A stretch of 64,000 nt of DNA from JBHIET01 sp046760785 (GCA_046760785.1 JBHIET010000005.1:1-64000); one strand, 5' to 3'. Positions 23,009-30,517 are shown, counted from the stretch's first letter. Notes: generated from the letters alone by a model not told the origin. Numbers and translations: made by a program.

Positions 23009-24196
23009 TCAGCGCTGCAAGTTCAGCGCGTTGTGTTTCTCCGCGATGGTAGCCGCCAGTTTATCCAGGGCCGCGAAATCCTCGCCCCTGGGGTGGCCCT
23101 TGACGACGACCGGATCCAGTATCTCCACCTTCAGGTTGGGAATTAACCCTGCCAGTTGCTTTATCATCTTGCCGCCCCAACCGTATGAGCCGATGATCGA
23201 GACGAACCTCACCTTGGGCTGCAAGGCATTAGCCAGGTAGGCCGCGTAGATGACGTTCGGATGTGCACCAGTCAGGACAGTGGGCGATCCGATCACGATG
23301 GTGGCAGCATCCACCAGCGCCATGGCCAGTTCCCCGATATCGGTGACGGCCAGGTTGAACTGTTGCACAATCACCCCTTTTTCGATCAGGGCATCCACCA
23401 GGTGGTTTACCATCACGCGGGTGGTGCCGTGCATCGAGATGTAGGGGAGGACGACGACGTTCTTCGGGTCGCCAAGAACCCAATCGCGATACGCCTCCAG
23501 GATGAACTCGGGGCGGTCGTACATCGGGCCGTGGCTGGGGGCGATGAGGGAGACGTTGTACCGCTGCACTTTCTCCAGGTTCTTCTCGATGATCTTGCGG
23601 AACGGCATCATGATTTCCGCATAGTACCGCTTGGCCGCCTCATAAACCTGCCCTTCATCGGTGACGTACAGGTCGGCGGTGGCCAGGTGTGAGCCGAAGA
23701 AATCGCAAGGGAAGATGATCTTGTCCTCCCGCAGATAGGTCAGCATCGTCTCGGGCCAGTGAACCCACGGCGCGTGGATGAACTCGAGAGTTCTGTCACC
23801 TAATGGTAGCGTTGCGCCATCGTCCACTGTGAGAAAGCGGCCTTCCGGTGCCAGCAGCAAGTCTACAAGCATCCCTTTACATTTGGGCGTGGAGACGACC
23901 TGCGCCTTGGGGTATCGCTCCAGAATCTGTGGAAGCGTGCCCGAATGGTCCTGCTCGGCGTGATTGGCGATGACATAATCAATATGCTCAGGGCTCAGTT
24001 GATCCAGACGACCGAGCAAGACGTGTGACATAGTGGGGTCAACAGTGTCTATCAGCGCCGTTTTCTCGCTTCCCTGGATCAAGTAAGCGTTATAACTGGT
24101 GCCATCGGGGAGCGGGATGAGATCGTCAAACAGCCGGCGATCCCAGTCAACGGCTCCCACCCAGTAGATACCATCCTTTATCTTTCTTGGTTGCAT
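23009..24196 (-). CDS. flavodiiron protein (FprA-type)
   Basis: 395 aa from ATG 24196 (MQPRKIKDGIYWVGAVDWD); the longer upstream frame runs across the rubredoxin gene and is rejected. The beta-lactamase-like domain carries the diiron ligands: HAEQDHSGTLP (H-x-E-x-D), a His in HAPWVHWPETM, Asp in PCDFFGSH and His in APSHGPMYD. The C-terminal flavodoxin domain (about 250-395, with VLPYISMHGTTRVM and GSYGWGGKM) binds FMN. The enzyme reduces O2 to water and/or NO to N2O using rubredoxin. Confidence 0.94.
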   Translation of the reverse strand: MQPRKIKDGIYWVGAVDWDRRLFDDLIPLPDGTSYNAYLIQGSEKTALIDTVDPTMSHVLLGRLDQLSPEHIDYVIANHAEQDHSGTLPQILERYPKAQVVSTPKCKGMLVDLLLAPEGRFLTVDDGATLPLGDRTLEFIHAPWVHWPETMLTYLREDKIIFPCDFFGSHLATADLYVTDEGQVYEAAKRYYAEIMMPFRKIIEKNLEKVQRYNVSLIAPSHGPMYDRPEFILEAYRDWVLGDPKNVVVLPYISMHGTTRVMVNHLVDALIEKGVIVQQFNLAVTDIGELAMALVDAATIVIGSPTVLTGAHPNVIYAAYLANALQPKVRFVSIIGSYGWGGKMIKQLAGLIPNLKVEILDPVVVKGHPRGEDFAALDKLAATIAEKHNALNLQR

Positions 24197-24200
24197 CACT

Positions 24201-24362
24201 TCACTCCACTTTCTCGAACATGTCTTTGCCCGCGCCGCAATCGGGACACACCCAATCGTCGGGCAGCGCCTCGAAGGGCGTGCCGGGCTCGACCCCGTTA
24301 TCGGGGTCGCCCACCTCCGGGTCGTAGACGTAGCCACACACCATACATTCCCACTTGTCCAT
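24201..24362 (-). CDS. rubredoxin
   Basis: 53 aa, canonical. It begins MDKWECMVCGYVYDPEVGD and ends with DWVCPDCGAGKDMFEKVE; CMVCG and CPDCG supply the four iron ligands. AGGAGGG precedes ATG 24362, and the stop is 4 nt before the flavodiiron start. It is the central one-electron carrier of the island. Confidence 0.95.
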   Translation of the reverse strand: MDKWECMVCGYVYDPEVGDPDNGVEPGTPFEALPDDWVCPDCGAGKDMFEKVE

Positions 24363-24465
24363 AGCAGTTCCCTCCTGTTTATATATTGTGAAGCCTCCGG
24401 TCGCACCAGCCTGAAGAGCTGATGCTGGATGGCTTTCCGACGATTCTATGATCTCCGGCGCCGCC

Positions 24466-24485
24466 TGTTCGCGGCGGCACGGGTT
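24466..24485 (-). terminator. possible terminator after the PerR-type gene
   Basis: A GC-rich hairpin GCCGCC/GGCGGC lies on the - strand just past the regulator stop and before the rubredoxin ribosome site. It has no T-tract. An AT-rich TATATA follows at about 24380 that could be the -10 of a rubredoxin promoter. Confidence 0.3.
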
Positions 24486-24495
24486 GGGCCTAGCT

Positions 24496-24924
24496 TCAGC
24501 CCTCCTGGGGAGCGCAGGCGGGACAGTAGCCGCGAAAAACCACGCTGCAATCCACCACTTGAAACCCGTGCGCGTGCTCGGGCGAGAGTGTCAGTGCCTC
24601 GTGATCACAGAGCACATCCTCCACACACCCGCACCTCAGGCAGACCAGGTGAGCGTGGTCCGTCGTGTTAACGTCGTAGCGTCGCTCCCCCAGCCCCAGG
24701 TCCAGTTCCAACAGCACACCCATCTCAACCAGCTCGTGCAGCGTGTTGTAGACCGTGGCGTGCGACATGTCGAGCATCGAGCCTTGCACGCGCGTGAAAA
24801 TCTGCTCGGCGGTGAGGTGAGTGCCCTCATCCTCCAGCAAAACCTGGATGATGGCCCGCCTCTGGGGCGTTACCCGGCGGCCTCGCTCTTTCAGTTGTGC
24901 GCAGAGGTGGTCTACGGTAGACAT
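24496..24924 (-). CDS. Fur-family regulator, PerR-like
   Basis: 142 aa from ATG 24924 (a GTG two codons earlier is possible). The winged helix has RVTPQRRAIIQVLLE and MSHATVYNTLHELVEMG. The regulatory metal site has H in EGTHLTAEQ, D in RRYDVNTTDHAHLVC with its two His; the structural zinc site has CLRCG and CPAC. The Asp in RRYD, rather than Glu, leans towards PerR (peroxide sensing) instead of Fur. It lies between the defence genes and ferritin, and a PerR-type operator is present at the ferritin promoter. Confidence 0.88.
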   Translation of the reverse strand: MSTVDHLCAQLKERGRRVTPQRRAIIQVLLEDEGTHLTAEQIFTRVQGSMLDMSHATVYNTLHELVEMGVLLELDLGLGERRYDVNTTDHAHLVCLRCGCVEDVLCDHEALTLSPEHAHGFQVVDCSVVFRGYCPACAPQEG

Positions 24925-24943
24925 AGTCACACTTACGGCGAAA

Positions 24944-25462
24944 TCACTCCTGTGCTTCCTGACCCGCCTGGGGGGCTGGCCGCCTACCCAACTCTCTATC
25001 CAACATCAGAAGGGCCTGGCGATTGTCCCCCAACATCCTCAATGTCTCTACAATCTGGCTTGCGTTGTCCTCCTCCTCGACCTGCTCCGTCACGAACCAC
25101 TGCAAAAATATCTGGCTGGCGTAATCTTTCTCCTGAACTGCAAGCGCGTAGAGGTCGTCAATCATCGCCGTCACCTTTTGCTCATGTTCGAGCGTCTTTT
25201 CGAAAACGTCGAGAGGCGACTGGAACTCGGCAGGCGGCTGATCAACGGCCTGGAGAACCACGCGACCACCTCGGTTGTGGATGAACCCGTAGAACCTCAT
25301 CGCGTGCCCCAACTCCTCCTGAGCCTGCATGCGCATCCAACGTGCGAAGCCCGCGAAGTTGATGGATTCACAATAGGCCGACATCGAAAGATAGAGGTAA
25401 GCGGAATACAGCTCATTCTTGATCTGTTCGTTCATTGCGTCTTGGATTATCTGGTTCAACAT
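24944..25462 (-). CDS. ferritin (FtnA type)
   Basis: 172 aa from ATG 25462, with AAGGAGG 8 nt upstream. Diiron ligands: E in IKNELYSAYLYLSM, E and H in QAQEELGHAMRFYGF, and the later E residues in LEHEQKVTAMI and EQVEEEDNA. It fits non-heme bacterial ferritin, which oxidises and stores iron as a 24-subunit cage. Gene order is ferritin then PerR-like, 19 nt apart, so the regulator is probably co-transcribed from the PerR-controlled promoter, giving feedback. Confidence 0.92.
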   Translation of the reverse strand: MLNQIIQDAMNEQIKNELYSAYLYLSMSAYCESINFAGFARWMRMQAQEELGHAMRFYGFIHNRGGRVVLQAVDQPPAEFQSPLDVFEKTLEHEQKVTAMIDDLYALAVQEKDYASQIFLQWFVTEQVEEEDNASQIVETLRMLGDNRQALLMLDRELGRRPAPQAGQEAQE

Positions 25463-25504
25463 TATCAATTCCTCCTTCAAGACTTATTTATAGCGTCTCC
25501 TAAT

Positions 25505-25540
25505 TTATAACCATTATAACATACTTGTGCTCATTGTCAA
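25505..25540 (-). promoter_or_regulatory. ferritin promoter with PerR box over the -10
   Basis: On the - strand: TTGACA (25540-25535), a 16-nt spacer, TATAAT (25518-25513). The 15-mer TTATAATGGTTATAA (25519-25505) covers the -10 and matches the 7-1-7 PerR consensus TTATAATNATTATAA at all but one position. Confidence 0.8.
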
Positions 25541-25564
25541 ATACTTGGCATTCTGTTCTGCCAC

Positions 25565-25606
25565 CAGCATAGCAGAAAGTGGGTCGTCTGTCTACGACAA
25601 AAGTCA
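25565..25606 (-). promoter_or_regulatory. second promoter/operator copy with TGTC-GTA-GACA palindrome
   Basis: Palindrome at 25589-25599. Read on the - strand, TAGACA, 17 nt and TATGCT form a promoter facing the ferritin gene. The segment is about 85% identical to 26939-26988 on the other strand, which drives the 27003 operon. Confidence 0.55.
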
Positions 25607-25658
25607 CATCGTGTTGGCTGTACCTTGGCCTGCAGTTGCTCACAGCCAGAGGTGCACC

Positions 25659-25686
25659 TTGACACCACCGCGCTTTCGACTACAAT
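25659..25686 (+). promoter_or_regulatory. promoter of the Crp/Fnr-family gene
   Basis: TTGACA (25659-25664), 16-nt spacer, TACAAT (25681-25686). The predicted start of transcription is within a few bases of ATG 25696, and no ribosome site is visible, so the mRNA may be leaderless. Confidence 0.65.
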
Positions 25687-25695
25687 GGCGCTGTC

Positions 25696-26361
25696 ATGGA
25701 AACCACTGTCCAGGCCCTGCACCGCGTCTCCCTCTTCGCCGGCCTCTCCGACGACGCGCTGACCCGCGTCGCCGGTGCGGCCATGCGCCGCACCTATGCT
25801 CCGGGCCAGATGGTCATCTTCGAGGGCGACCCCTGTCAGGCGGCTTACTTCATCGCTGAGGGGCAGGTGCGTGTCTATCGCCTCTCCCCTGCTGGCCGCG
25901 AGCAGGTACTGGTGCGGCTGGGGCCGGGCCAGACTTTCAACACGGTGCCCCCCTTTCAACCCCACGGCGTCAATCACGCCACCGTCGGGGCCCTCACTGA
26001 GGTCACCCTTTACGCCATCGCCAGCGACGACTTCCGCCGCCTGGTGGGCGAGTGTGCCGAGCTGGCGCTGGCCATTCTGCAGGACTTCGCCGCCCGGCTC
26101 GACCATCTGACCAACCTGGTGGAGGACCTTTCACTGCGCACGGTGCGAGGGCGGCTGGCCCATTTTTTGCTGGAGTACGCCGATGCGGATACGGTGACCC
26201 GGCGCTGGACGCAGGAGGAGATCGCCGCCCACCTGGGAACGGTGCGGGACATGGTGGGGCGCACGCTGCGGGCCTTCACCGACGCGGGGCTGGTGCGGGT
26301 GGAGCGGCAGCGCATCGTGTTGCTCGACCGGGAGGGGCTGGAGGCCGAGGCGCAGTGCTGA
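25696..26361 (+). CDS. Crp/Fnr-family transcriptional regulator
   Basis: 221 aa. The cyclic-nucleotide-binding-like beta barrel (about 12-120, PGQMVIFEGDPCQAAYFIAEGQVRVY) is followed by a long dimer helix and a C-terminal Crp-type HTH (RRWTQEEIAAHLGTVRDMVGRTLRAF, about 165-190). The N-terminal cysteine cluster of Fnr is absent. The barrel has one Cys (C47), and the PRSA phosphate-binding arginine of true Crp is not obvious, so the effector is unknown; heme, redox or NO sensing is possible in such a setting. Matching palindromes TGTC-GTA-GACA on both sides of the gene are candidate targets. Confidence 0.85.
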   Translation: METTVQALHRVSLFAGLSDDALTRVAGAAMRRTYAPGQMVIFEGDPCQAAYFIAEGQVRVYRLSPAGREQVLVRLGPGQTFNTVPPFQPHGVNHATVGALTEVTLYAIASDDFRRLVGECAELALAILQDFAARLDHLTNLVEDLSLRTVRGRLAHFLLEYADADTVTRRWTQEEIAAHLGTVRDMVGRTLRAFTDAGLVRVERQRIVLLDREGLEAEAQC

Positions 26362-26383
26362 GAAGCGTTGTTGAGGATGGGCC

Positions 26384-26413
26384 TGGACATACCGCCGGCT
26401 CTTGTGGTATAAA
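26384..26413 (+). promoter_or_regulatory. possible promoter of the small ferredoxin gene
   Basis: TGGACA (26384-26389), 18-nt spacer, TATAAA (26408-26413), about 95 nt ahead of the ferredoxin start. Confidence 0.4.
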
Positions 26414-26509
26414 TAGATTCGCCCGGCACACATTCGCGGTGGAGGACATCAGCCCGGAGAACATCCAGGCGCGTGTCCAACGACATAATCTCAGAGGAGG
26501 CAAAACAAA

Positions 26510-26731
26510 ATGAAGGTGAATATTGATCACGAGGAATGCATCGCCTGCGGCGCGTGCTACGCTGACTGCCCGGACTTCTTCGAGGAGGACGACGAGGGAA
26601 TGAGCCAGGTGCCGGAGGCGTACAGGGTAGACGGCAACCCTGTCGTGGGCGAAGTACCCGAGGATCAGGAGGACTGCGTGCGCGAGGCGGCCGAGAACTG
26701 CCCCGTGGAGTGTATCCACGTCGAGGAGTAG
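26510..26731 (+). CDS. [4Fe-4S] ferredoxin, single cluster
   Basis: 73 aa. CIACGACYADC near the start and CPVECI near the end give the C-x2-C-x2-C...C-P pattern of a single [4Fe-4S] cluster, with the second cluster site lost, as in Thermotoga- and Desulfovibrio-type monocluster ferredoxins. Strongly acidic. AGAGGAGG precedes the ATG. It probably serves as electron carrier for the nearby 2-oxoacid:ferredoxin oxidoreductases. A palindromic repeat and a new promoter separate it from the next genes. Confidence 0.9.
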   Translation: MKVNIDHEECIACGACYADCPDFFEEDDEGMSQVPEAYRVDGNPVVGEVPEDQEDCVREAAENCPVECIHVEE

Positions 26732-26807
26732 CCTCTGCCAACTAAGCCTGTTTTTCGCACCCCTGGAAATCGTAACAGTGATTGTACAGATCATAGCCAA
26801 ATCGCAT

Positions 26808-26888
26808 CCTGAGTAGGCCGAAGGCCGTATCGAAGGGGCGATTTAGCGGCCCGTCGCCCTTCGATACGCCGCTTCGCGGCACTCAGGA
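26808..26888. repeat. intergenic imperfect palindromic element (copy 1)
   Basis: The left arm, TCCTGAGTAGGCCGAAGGCC..., pairs with a right arm ending ...GGCACTCAGGA over about 33 nt each, around a 14-nt centre. The ends carry the same TCCTGAG as the short in-gene repeats. A related copy lies at 56694-56782. It has no coding capacity and resembles REP/MITE-like elements. Confidence 0.7.
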
Positions 26889-26944
26889 CGACTGGCCTGA
26901 TTTAGCTGCTAGCGGAGTGCGAAATCTAGGCTAAGTGCGACTTT

Positions 26945-26997
26945 TGTCGTAGACAGGTGACCGCCTTTCTGCTACACTGTGGTGGAAAGGCGGTCAC
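26945..26997 (+). promoter_or_regulatory. promoter/operator of the ferredoxin-NifU-DUF438 genes
   Basis: TGTCGTAGACA palindrome (26945-26955) overlaps the -35 TAGACA (26950-26955); 17 nt later is TACACT (26973-26978). A perfect 13-bp inverted repeat, GTGACCGCCTTTC (26957-26969) and its complement (26985-26997), brackets the -10, so repression or a leader hairpin is possible. Confidence 0.65.
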
Positions 26998-27002
26998 TTT
27001 AT

Positions 27003-27215
27003 ATGGAAGAGTGGGCGTTACCAGAGATCAACCTGGAGATATGTGACCGATGCGGCACCTGCGTCGAGCAGTGCCCCACGGACACGGTGGAGATGGGGCC
27101 GGAGGGGCCGTTCATCGCCCGTCCGTCCGATTGTACCTACTGCGCCACGTGTGACGCAATCTGTCCCCAGGGCGCGATCACGTGCAGCTATGAGATTGTC
27201 TGGGGAGAAAACTGA
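27003..27215 (+). CDS. 2x[4Fe-4S] ferredoxin-like protein
   Basis: 70 aa from ATG 27003, with GAAAGGCGG upstream. Two cluster motifs are present: CDRCGTCVEQCP (about 12-23) and CTYCATCDAICP (about 42-53). The second motif lets it bind two clusters as in clostridial ferredoxins. Short leader from the regulated promoter at 26950. It is first of a probable operon with NifU-like, DUF438 and DUF166 genes; a role as carrier to those or to the pyruvate oxidoreductase is inferred. Confidence 0.88.
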   Translation: MEEWALPEINLEICDRCGTCVEQCPTDTVEMGPEGPFIARPSDCTYCATCDAICPQGAITCSYEIVWGEN

Positions 27216-27230
27216 AAAGGAGCAGAGCAA

Positions 27231-27473
27231 ATGAACGCGGAGCAGAACAGTTTGAGGATGAAAGTGGAGAACGCCTTACTGACTATCAGGCCGCGCCTTC
27301 AGGCAGACGGTGGGGACGTGGAATTGGTAGACGTGAACGACGAAGGAGCCGTCTCGGTGCAACTCACTGGCACTTGCAGAGGTTGCCCTATGTCTACGAT
27401 GACGTTAAGGATGGGCATAGAACGCATACTGAGGGAGCAGATTCCCGAAGTCAGGAGTGTGGAAGCTGTATAG
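27231..27473 (+). CDS. NifU C-terminal-domain Fe-S scaffold
   Basis: 80 aa consisting of the Nfu domain only: RPRLQADGGDVELVDV and TGTCRGCPMSTMTLRMGIERILRE, with the CxxC (CRGC, about 50-53) that binds a [4Fe-4S] cluster between two subunits. It delivers clusters to target proteins. AAAAGGAG precedes the ATG. It overlaps the DUF438 gene by 17 nt, so the two are translationally linked. Confidence 0.92.
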   Translation: MNAEQNSLRMKVENALLTIRPRLQADGGDVELVDVNDEGAVSVQLTGTCRGCPMSTMTLRMGIERILREQIPEVRSVEAV

Positions 27474-28656
27474 GGAACGCAAAGAGGCCCTCAAACACGT
27501 GCTGCTCCAGTTGCACGCCGGCAAGAGCGTCGAGGAAGTCAAGGACGAGTTCGCCGCGCTGTTGCAAGACGTGGGAGCGACGGACATCGCCACGATTGAA
27601 CAAGAGCTGGTCGAAGAGGGCATGCCGGCCGAGGAAATCAAGCACCTGTGCGACGTCCACGTGGTGGTCTTTCGCGAATCGTTAGAGGCCCAGGAGAAGC
27701 CGGACACCGTCCCCGGACACCCGGTCTATACATTTTTGGCCGAAAACGGGGCCGCCGGACGTGTGCTAGACAGGCTCGAAGAAGCGATTGGCGCGTCCCA
27801 ATGGGAACAGGCCCGCGAGCAGTTGCGAGAACTGCGCAAGTACGAGATCCACTATGTGCGCAAAGAGAACATCCTCTTCCCCTTCCTGGAAAAGCACGGC
27901 TTCACCGGCCCTTCATCAGTGATGTGGGCCATCCACGACGACATACGCGCTGGGTGGAAGAAGCTGGACGAGCTGCTGGCCGGCGCTCCCGACAAAGAGA
28001 GCATCGCCGAGGTCTTCGAACCGCTGGCGACCGCCATCCGCGAAATGTTCTACAAAGAGGAAAACATCCTCTACCCCACCGCCCTGGAGAAGTTGAGCGG
28101 CGCGGAATGGTACCAAATCCGCCAGCAAAGCCCCCAAACCGGCTACTGCTACGTCCAGCCGGGCGATCAGTGGCCGCCCAAGGAAACCGCTCTGGAATCC
28201 GCATTGGCGCTGACCGGGGCTGCGGCCGAGGAGTCCCCGATTGTATCGGCGGGCCTGCTCCACCTGGATACCGGCACACTCACCCCGCAAGAGGTCAACC
28301 GCCTGCTGACCCACCTGCCGGTTGACGTCACCTACGTGGACGCGGATGACACCGTGCGCTACTTTTCCCAGGGCCAGGAGCGGATATTCCCGCGCTCACC
28401 GGCCATCATCGGGCGCAAGGTGCAAAAGTGCCACCCGCCAGCCAGCCTCGACCGGGTACAACGCATCCTAGACGACTTTCGCGCCAGGAAGCGCGACGAG
28501 GCCGAGTTCTGGATTCAGATGCAGGGGAAGTTCATCTATATCCGTTACTTCGCCGTGCGGGACGAGCAGGGAGAGTACCAGGGCACGCTGGAGGTAACCC
28601 AGGACATCACCTGCGTCCGTGCGTTGGAAGGCGAGCGGCGGTTGCTGAGCGAGTGA
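27457..28656 (+). CDS. DUF438 / hemerythrin HHE / PAS protein
   Basis: 399 aa, GTG start inside the NifU-like gene. Three parts: a DUF438 N-terminus (about 1-80); a hemerythrin HHE domain (about 85-220) with HPVYTFL, YEIHYVRKENILFPFLE, WAIHDDIR and YKEENILYP, the His/Glu set of a diiron site; and a PAS-like domain (about 285-395, DADDTVRYFSQGQERIFPRSPAIIGR...VQKCHPP). Family members sense O2, NO or iron and are often next to ferredoxin or hybrid-cluster genes. With the Nfu scaffold it may report or repair Fe-S damage (inference). Confidence 0.88.
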   Translation: MWKLYRERKEALKHVLLQLHAGKSVEEVKDEFAALLQDVGATDIATIEQELVEEGMPAEEIKHLCDVHVVVFRESLEAQEKPDTVPGHPVYTFLAENGAAGRVLDRLEEAIGASQWEQAREQLRELRKYEIHYVRKENILFPFLEKHGFTGPSSVMWAIHDDIRAGWKKLDELLAGAPDKESIAEVFEPLATAIREMFYKEENILYPTALEKLSGAEWYQIRQQSPQTGYCYVQPGDQWPPKETALESALALTGAAAEESPIVSAGLLHLDTGTLTPQEVNRLLTHLPVDVTYVDADDTVRYFSQGQERIFPRSPAIIGRKVQKCHPPASLDRVQRILDDFRARKRDEAEFWIQMQGKFIYIRYFAVRDEQGEYQGTLEVTQDITCVRALEGERRLLSE

Positions 28657-28677
28657 GCGAGTAGATGGAGGAAGAAG

Positions 28678-29439
28678 ATGCGTATCCTGGCTATCATCAC
28701 CGGTGAGTACGGGCAACGGCACGTGAACAACATCCGCGCCCACGGGCCGGACCACTGGCAGATCGAGGTTTGGAAAGCCCCTTCGGTCTACCCGCTGGTC
28801 ATTGACTACCCGGAGGACTACTTGCCCGACGACCTTCCTCCGGCTGACCTGGTGCTGGCCTTCGGCGAGCACAAAGGGGTGGCGGAGTTGATCCCGGAGG
28901 TCGTCAAGATGACAGGGGCGCGGGCCGTCATTGCCCCGGTGGACCGGGAGGGGTGGCTGCCCCGGGGTCTGGCGCGGCAACTGCGGGGCTGGCTTTCGGA
29001 GATGGGGGTGGCCTGCGTCACCCCCAAGCCGCTCTGCTCTCTCACCGAGACCCACTACAACGTCCGCCGCCACCGAATTGAATACGACGACCCGCTCATT
29101 GCCAAATTCGCCCGTCACTTCGGCCGGCCCGAGTTCCGCATCACCGTGGACCCCGAGACGCGGACCATCACCGAGGTGGAGGTGTTGCGGGATGCCTTCT
29201 GCGGCTCCGCCCGCTTCGTGGCTCAGGGGTTGGTGGGAGTTTCTGCCGATGAGGCGGAGCAGAAAGCGGGAATGCTCCATCATCACTACCCCTGCCTGGC
29301 GGGGATGGGCAAGGACCCTGACTTCAACGACACGATTATGCACGTCTCAGGGAACTTCCTCAAGGAGCGAGTGGGGGAGCAGGTGCAGCCCTACAAGGAA
29401 GTGGTCTACATCGTTCCCGGTCAGCGGAGCGAGGATTAA
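28678..29439 (+). CDS. DUF166 family protein
   Basis: 253 aa. RILAIITGEYGQRHVNNIR and the later CGSARFVAQGL...HHHYPCLAGM match DUF166, a family of methanogens and other anaerobes sometimes labelled thymidylate-synthase-related without proof. Conserved cysteines in FCGSARF and YPCLAGM and the HHH run suggest metal or Fe-S binding. It follows the DUF438 gene by 21 nt with GGAGGAAG, so it is probably co-transcribed. I do not assign a reaction. Confidence 0.7.
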   Translation: MRILAIITGEYGQRHVNNIRAHGPDHWQIEVWKAPSVYPLVIDYPEDYLPDDLPPADLVLAFGEHKGVAELIPEVVKMTGARAVIAPVDREGWLPRGLARQLRGWLSEMGVACVTPKPLCSLTETHYNVRRHRIEYDDPLIAKFARHFGRPEFRITVDPETRTITEVEVLRDAFCGSARFVAQGLVGVSADEAEQKAGMLHHHYPCLAGMGKDPDFNDTIMHVSGNFLKERVGEQVQPYKEVVYIVPGQRSED

Positions 29440-29585
29440 ACGCTCAATCTGAGAGATGACAAACATCACACACTAGATAGCGCCTTCCTCACTGGCGCAA
29501 ATCACAAATCTGTGGCAAAATAATACTTGGAGCCGACCGGCTCCTGATTTCACGTATCTGACTCGGATTGCGAAGGAGAGATGCT

Positions 29586-30158
29586 ATGGCAGAATTGACC
29601 GAGATCCGGTGGCACGGTCGAGGAGGGCAAGGCGTGGTCACGGCCGGCAAGCTGCTGGCAGAGACAGCGATGGGCAGCGGCCAGTATTTCCAGGCCTTTC
29701 CCGATTACGGGCCGGAGCGGATGGGCGCGCCGATCCGCGCTTACACCCGCCTTAGCTCTGAACCCATCACCATCCACTCCCAGATCGAGGAACCCAACGT
29801 GGTGCTGGTGCTCGACCCCACACTGCTGGGGACGGTGCCGGTGACGGAGGGGCTTGAGGAGGACGGCACGTTGCTGGTCAACACCTCGATGAGCCCGGCC
29901 GAGGTGCGCCAGATCACTGGCTTTCAGACCGGCAAGGTCTTCACCGTGGATGCCAGCCACATCGCCATCGAGGAGATGGGGCGGGGAATCACCAACACCC
30001 CTATGCTGGGAGCGTTCGCCCGCGCGACGGGCCTTTTCGACATAAAGGACCTGGCCGAGCAGTTACGCGCCTGGTTCGGCAAGAAAATATCGGCGGAGGC
30101 CATCGAGGCCAACGTCCGGGCAATGCGCCGCGCGGCCGAAGAAGTTCAACAAGGCTAG
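29586..30158 (+). CDS. porG: pyruvate/2-oxoacid:ferredoxin oxidoreductase, gamma subunit
   Basis: 190 aa from ATG 29586, with AAGGAGAG. EIRWHGRGGQGVVTAGKLLAE opens the gamma domain, and FPDYGPERMGAPIRAYTRLS is its second conserved block. It is the first of four genes in the order gamma-delta-alpha-beta, the standard layout of four-subunit pyruvate oxidoreductases of anaerobes and archaea. Confidence 0.92.
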   Translation: MAELTEIRWHGRGGQGVVTAGKLLAETAMGSGQYFQAFPDYGPERMGAPIRAYTRLSSEPITIHSQIEEPNVVLVLDPTLLGTVPVTEGLEEDGTLLVNTSMSPAEVRQITGFQTGKVFTVDASHIAIEEMGRGITNTPMLGAFARATGLFDIKDLAEQLRAWFGKKISAEAIEANVRAMRRAAEEVQQG

Positions 30159-30168
30159 GAGAGAGGCA

Positions 30169-30513
30169 ATGGAACAGAAAGGATGGCGAGATATTCCCAT
30201 TGGCGGGATGATTCTGGAAGCGGGGAACGCGGTGGAGTACCTCACCGGCGGCTGGCGGGCCTTCCGGCCGGTGCGCGGGGAGGCTGAATGCATCCATTGT
30301 ATGCAATGCTGGCTCTTCTGCCCCGACTCCAGCATCCTGGTGGACTCCGGGAAAATGATCGGCTTTGACCTGGAGCACTGCAAGGGCTGCGGCATCTGCG
30401 CGTCGGTCTGCCCCGTCAACGCGAAAGTGATCAGGAAGGCCGGGGAGGAACTGGCGCGGGATGACTCCCGCCTGTGTATCCGCATAGTCGAAGAAGGAGA
30501 GTTCCAGGAGTGA
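30169..30513 (+). CDS. porD: pyruvate:ferredoxin oxidoreductase, delta (ferredoxin) subunit
   Basis: 114 aa. Two [4Fe-4S] motifs, CIHCMQCWLFCP and CKGCGICASVCP, place it as the 8Fe ferredoxin subunit that passes electrons from the TPP centre to free ferredoxin. The N-terminal 35 residues (WRDIPIGGMILEAGNAVEY) are typical of PorD. It lies 10 nt after porG. Confidence 0.93.
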   Translation: MEQKGWRDIPIGGMILEAGNAVEYLTGGWRAFRPVRGEAECIHCMQCWLFCPDSSILVDSGKMIGFDLEHCKGCGICASVCPVNAKVIRKAGEELARDDSRLCIRIVEEGEFQE

Positions 30514-30517
30514 GACG

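Noticed and set aside
24201..24406. N-terminal extension of the flavodiiron protein
   Set aside because: The upstream part of that frame lies over the rubredoxin gene in another frame; the proper start at 24196 has its own ribosome site.
26808..26888. Insertion sequence remnant
   Set aside because: Palindromic with no transposase coding and no target duplication seen; better described as a REP/MITE-like repeat.
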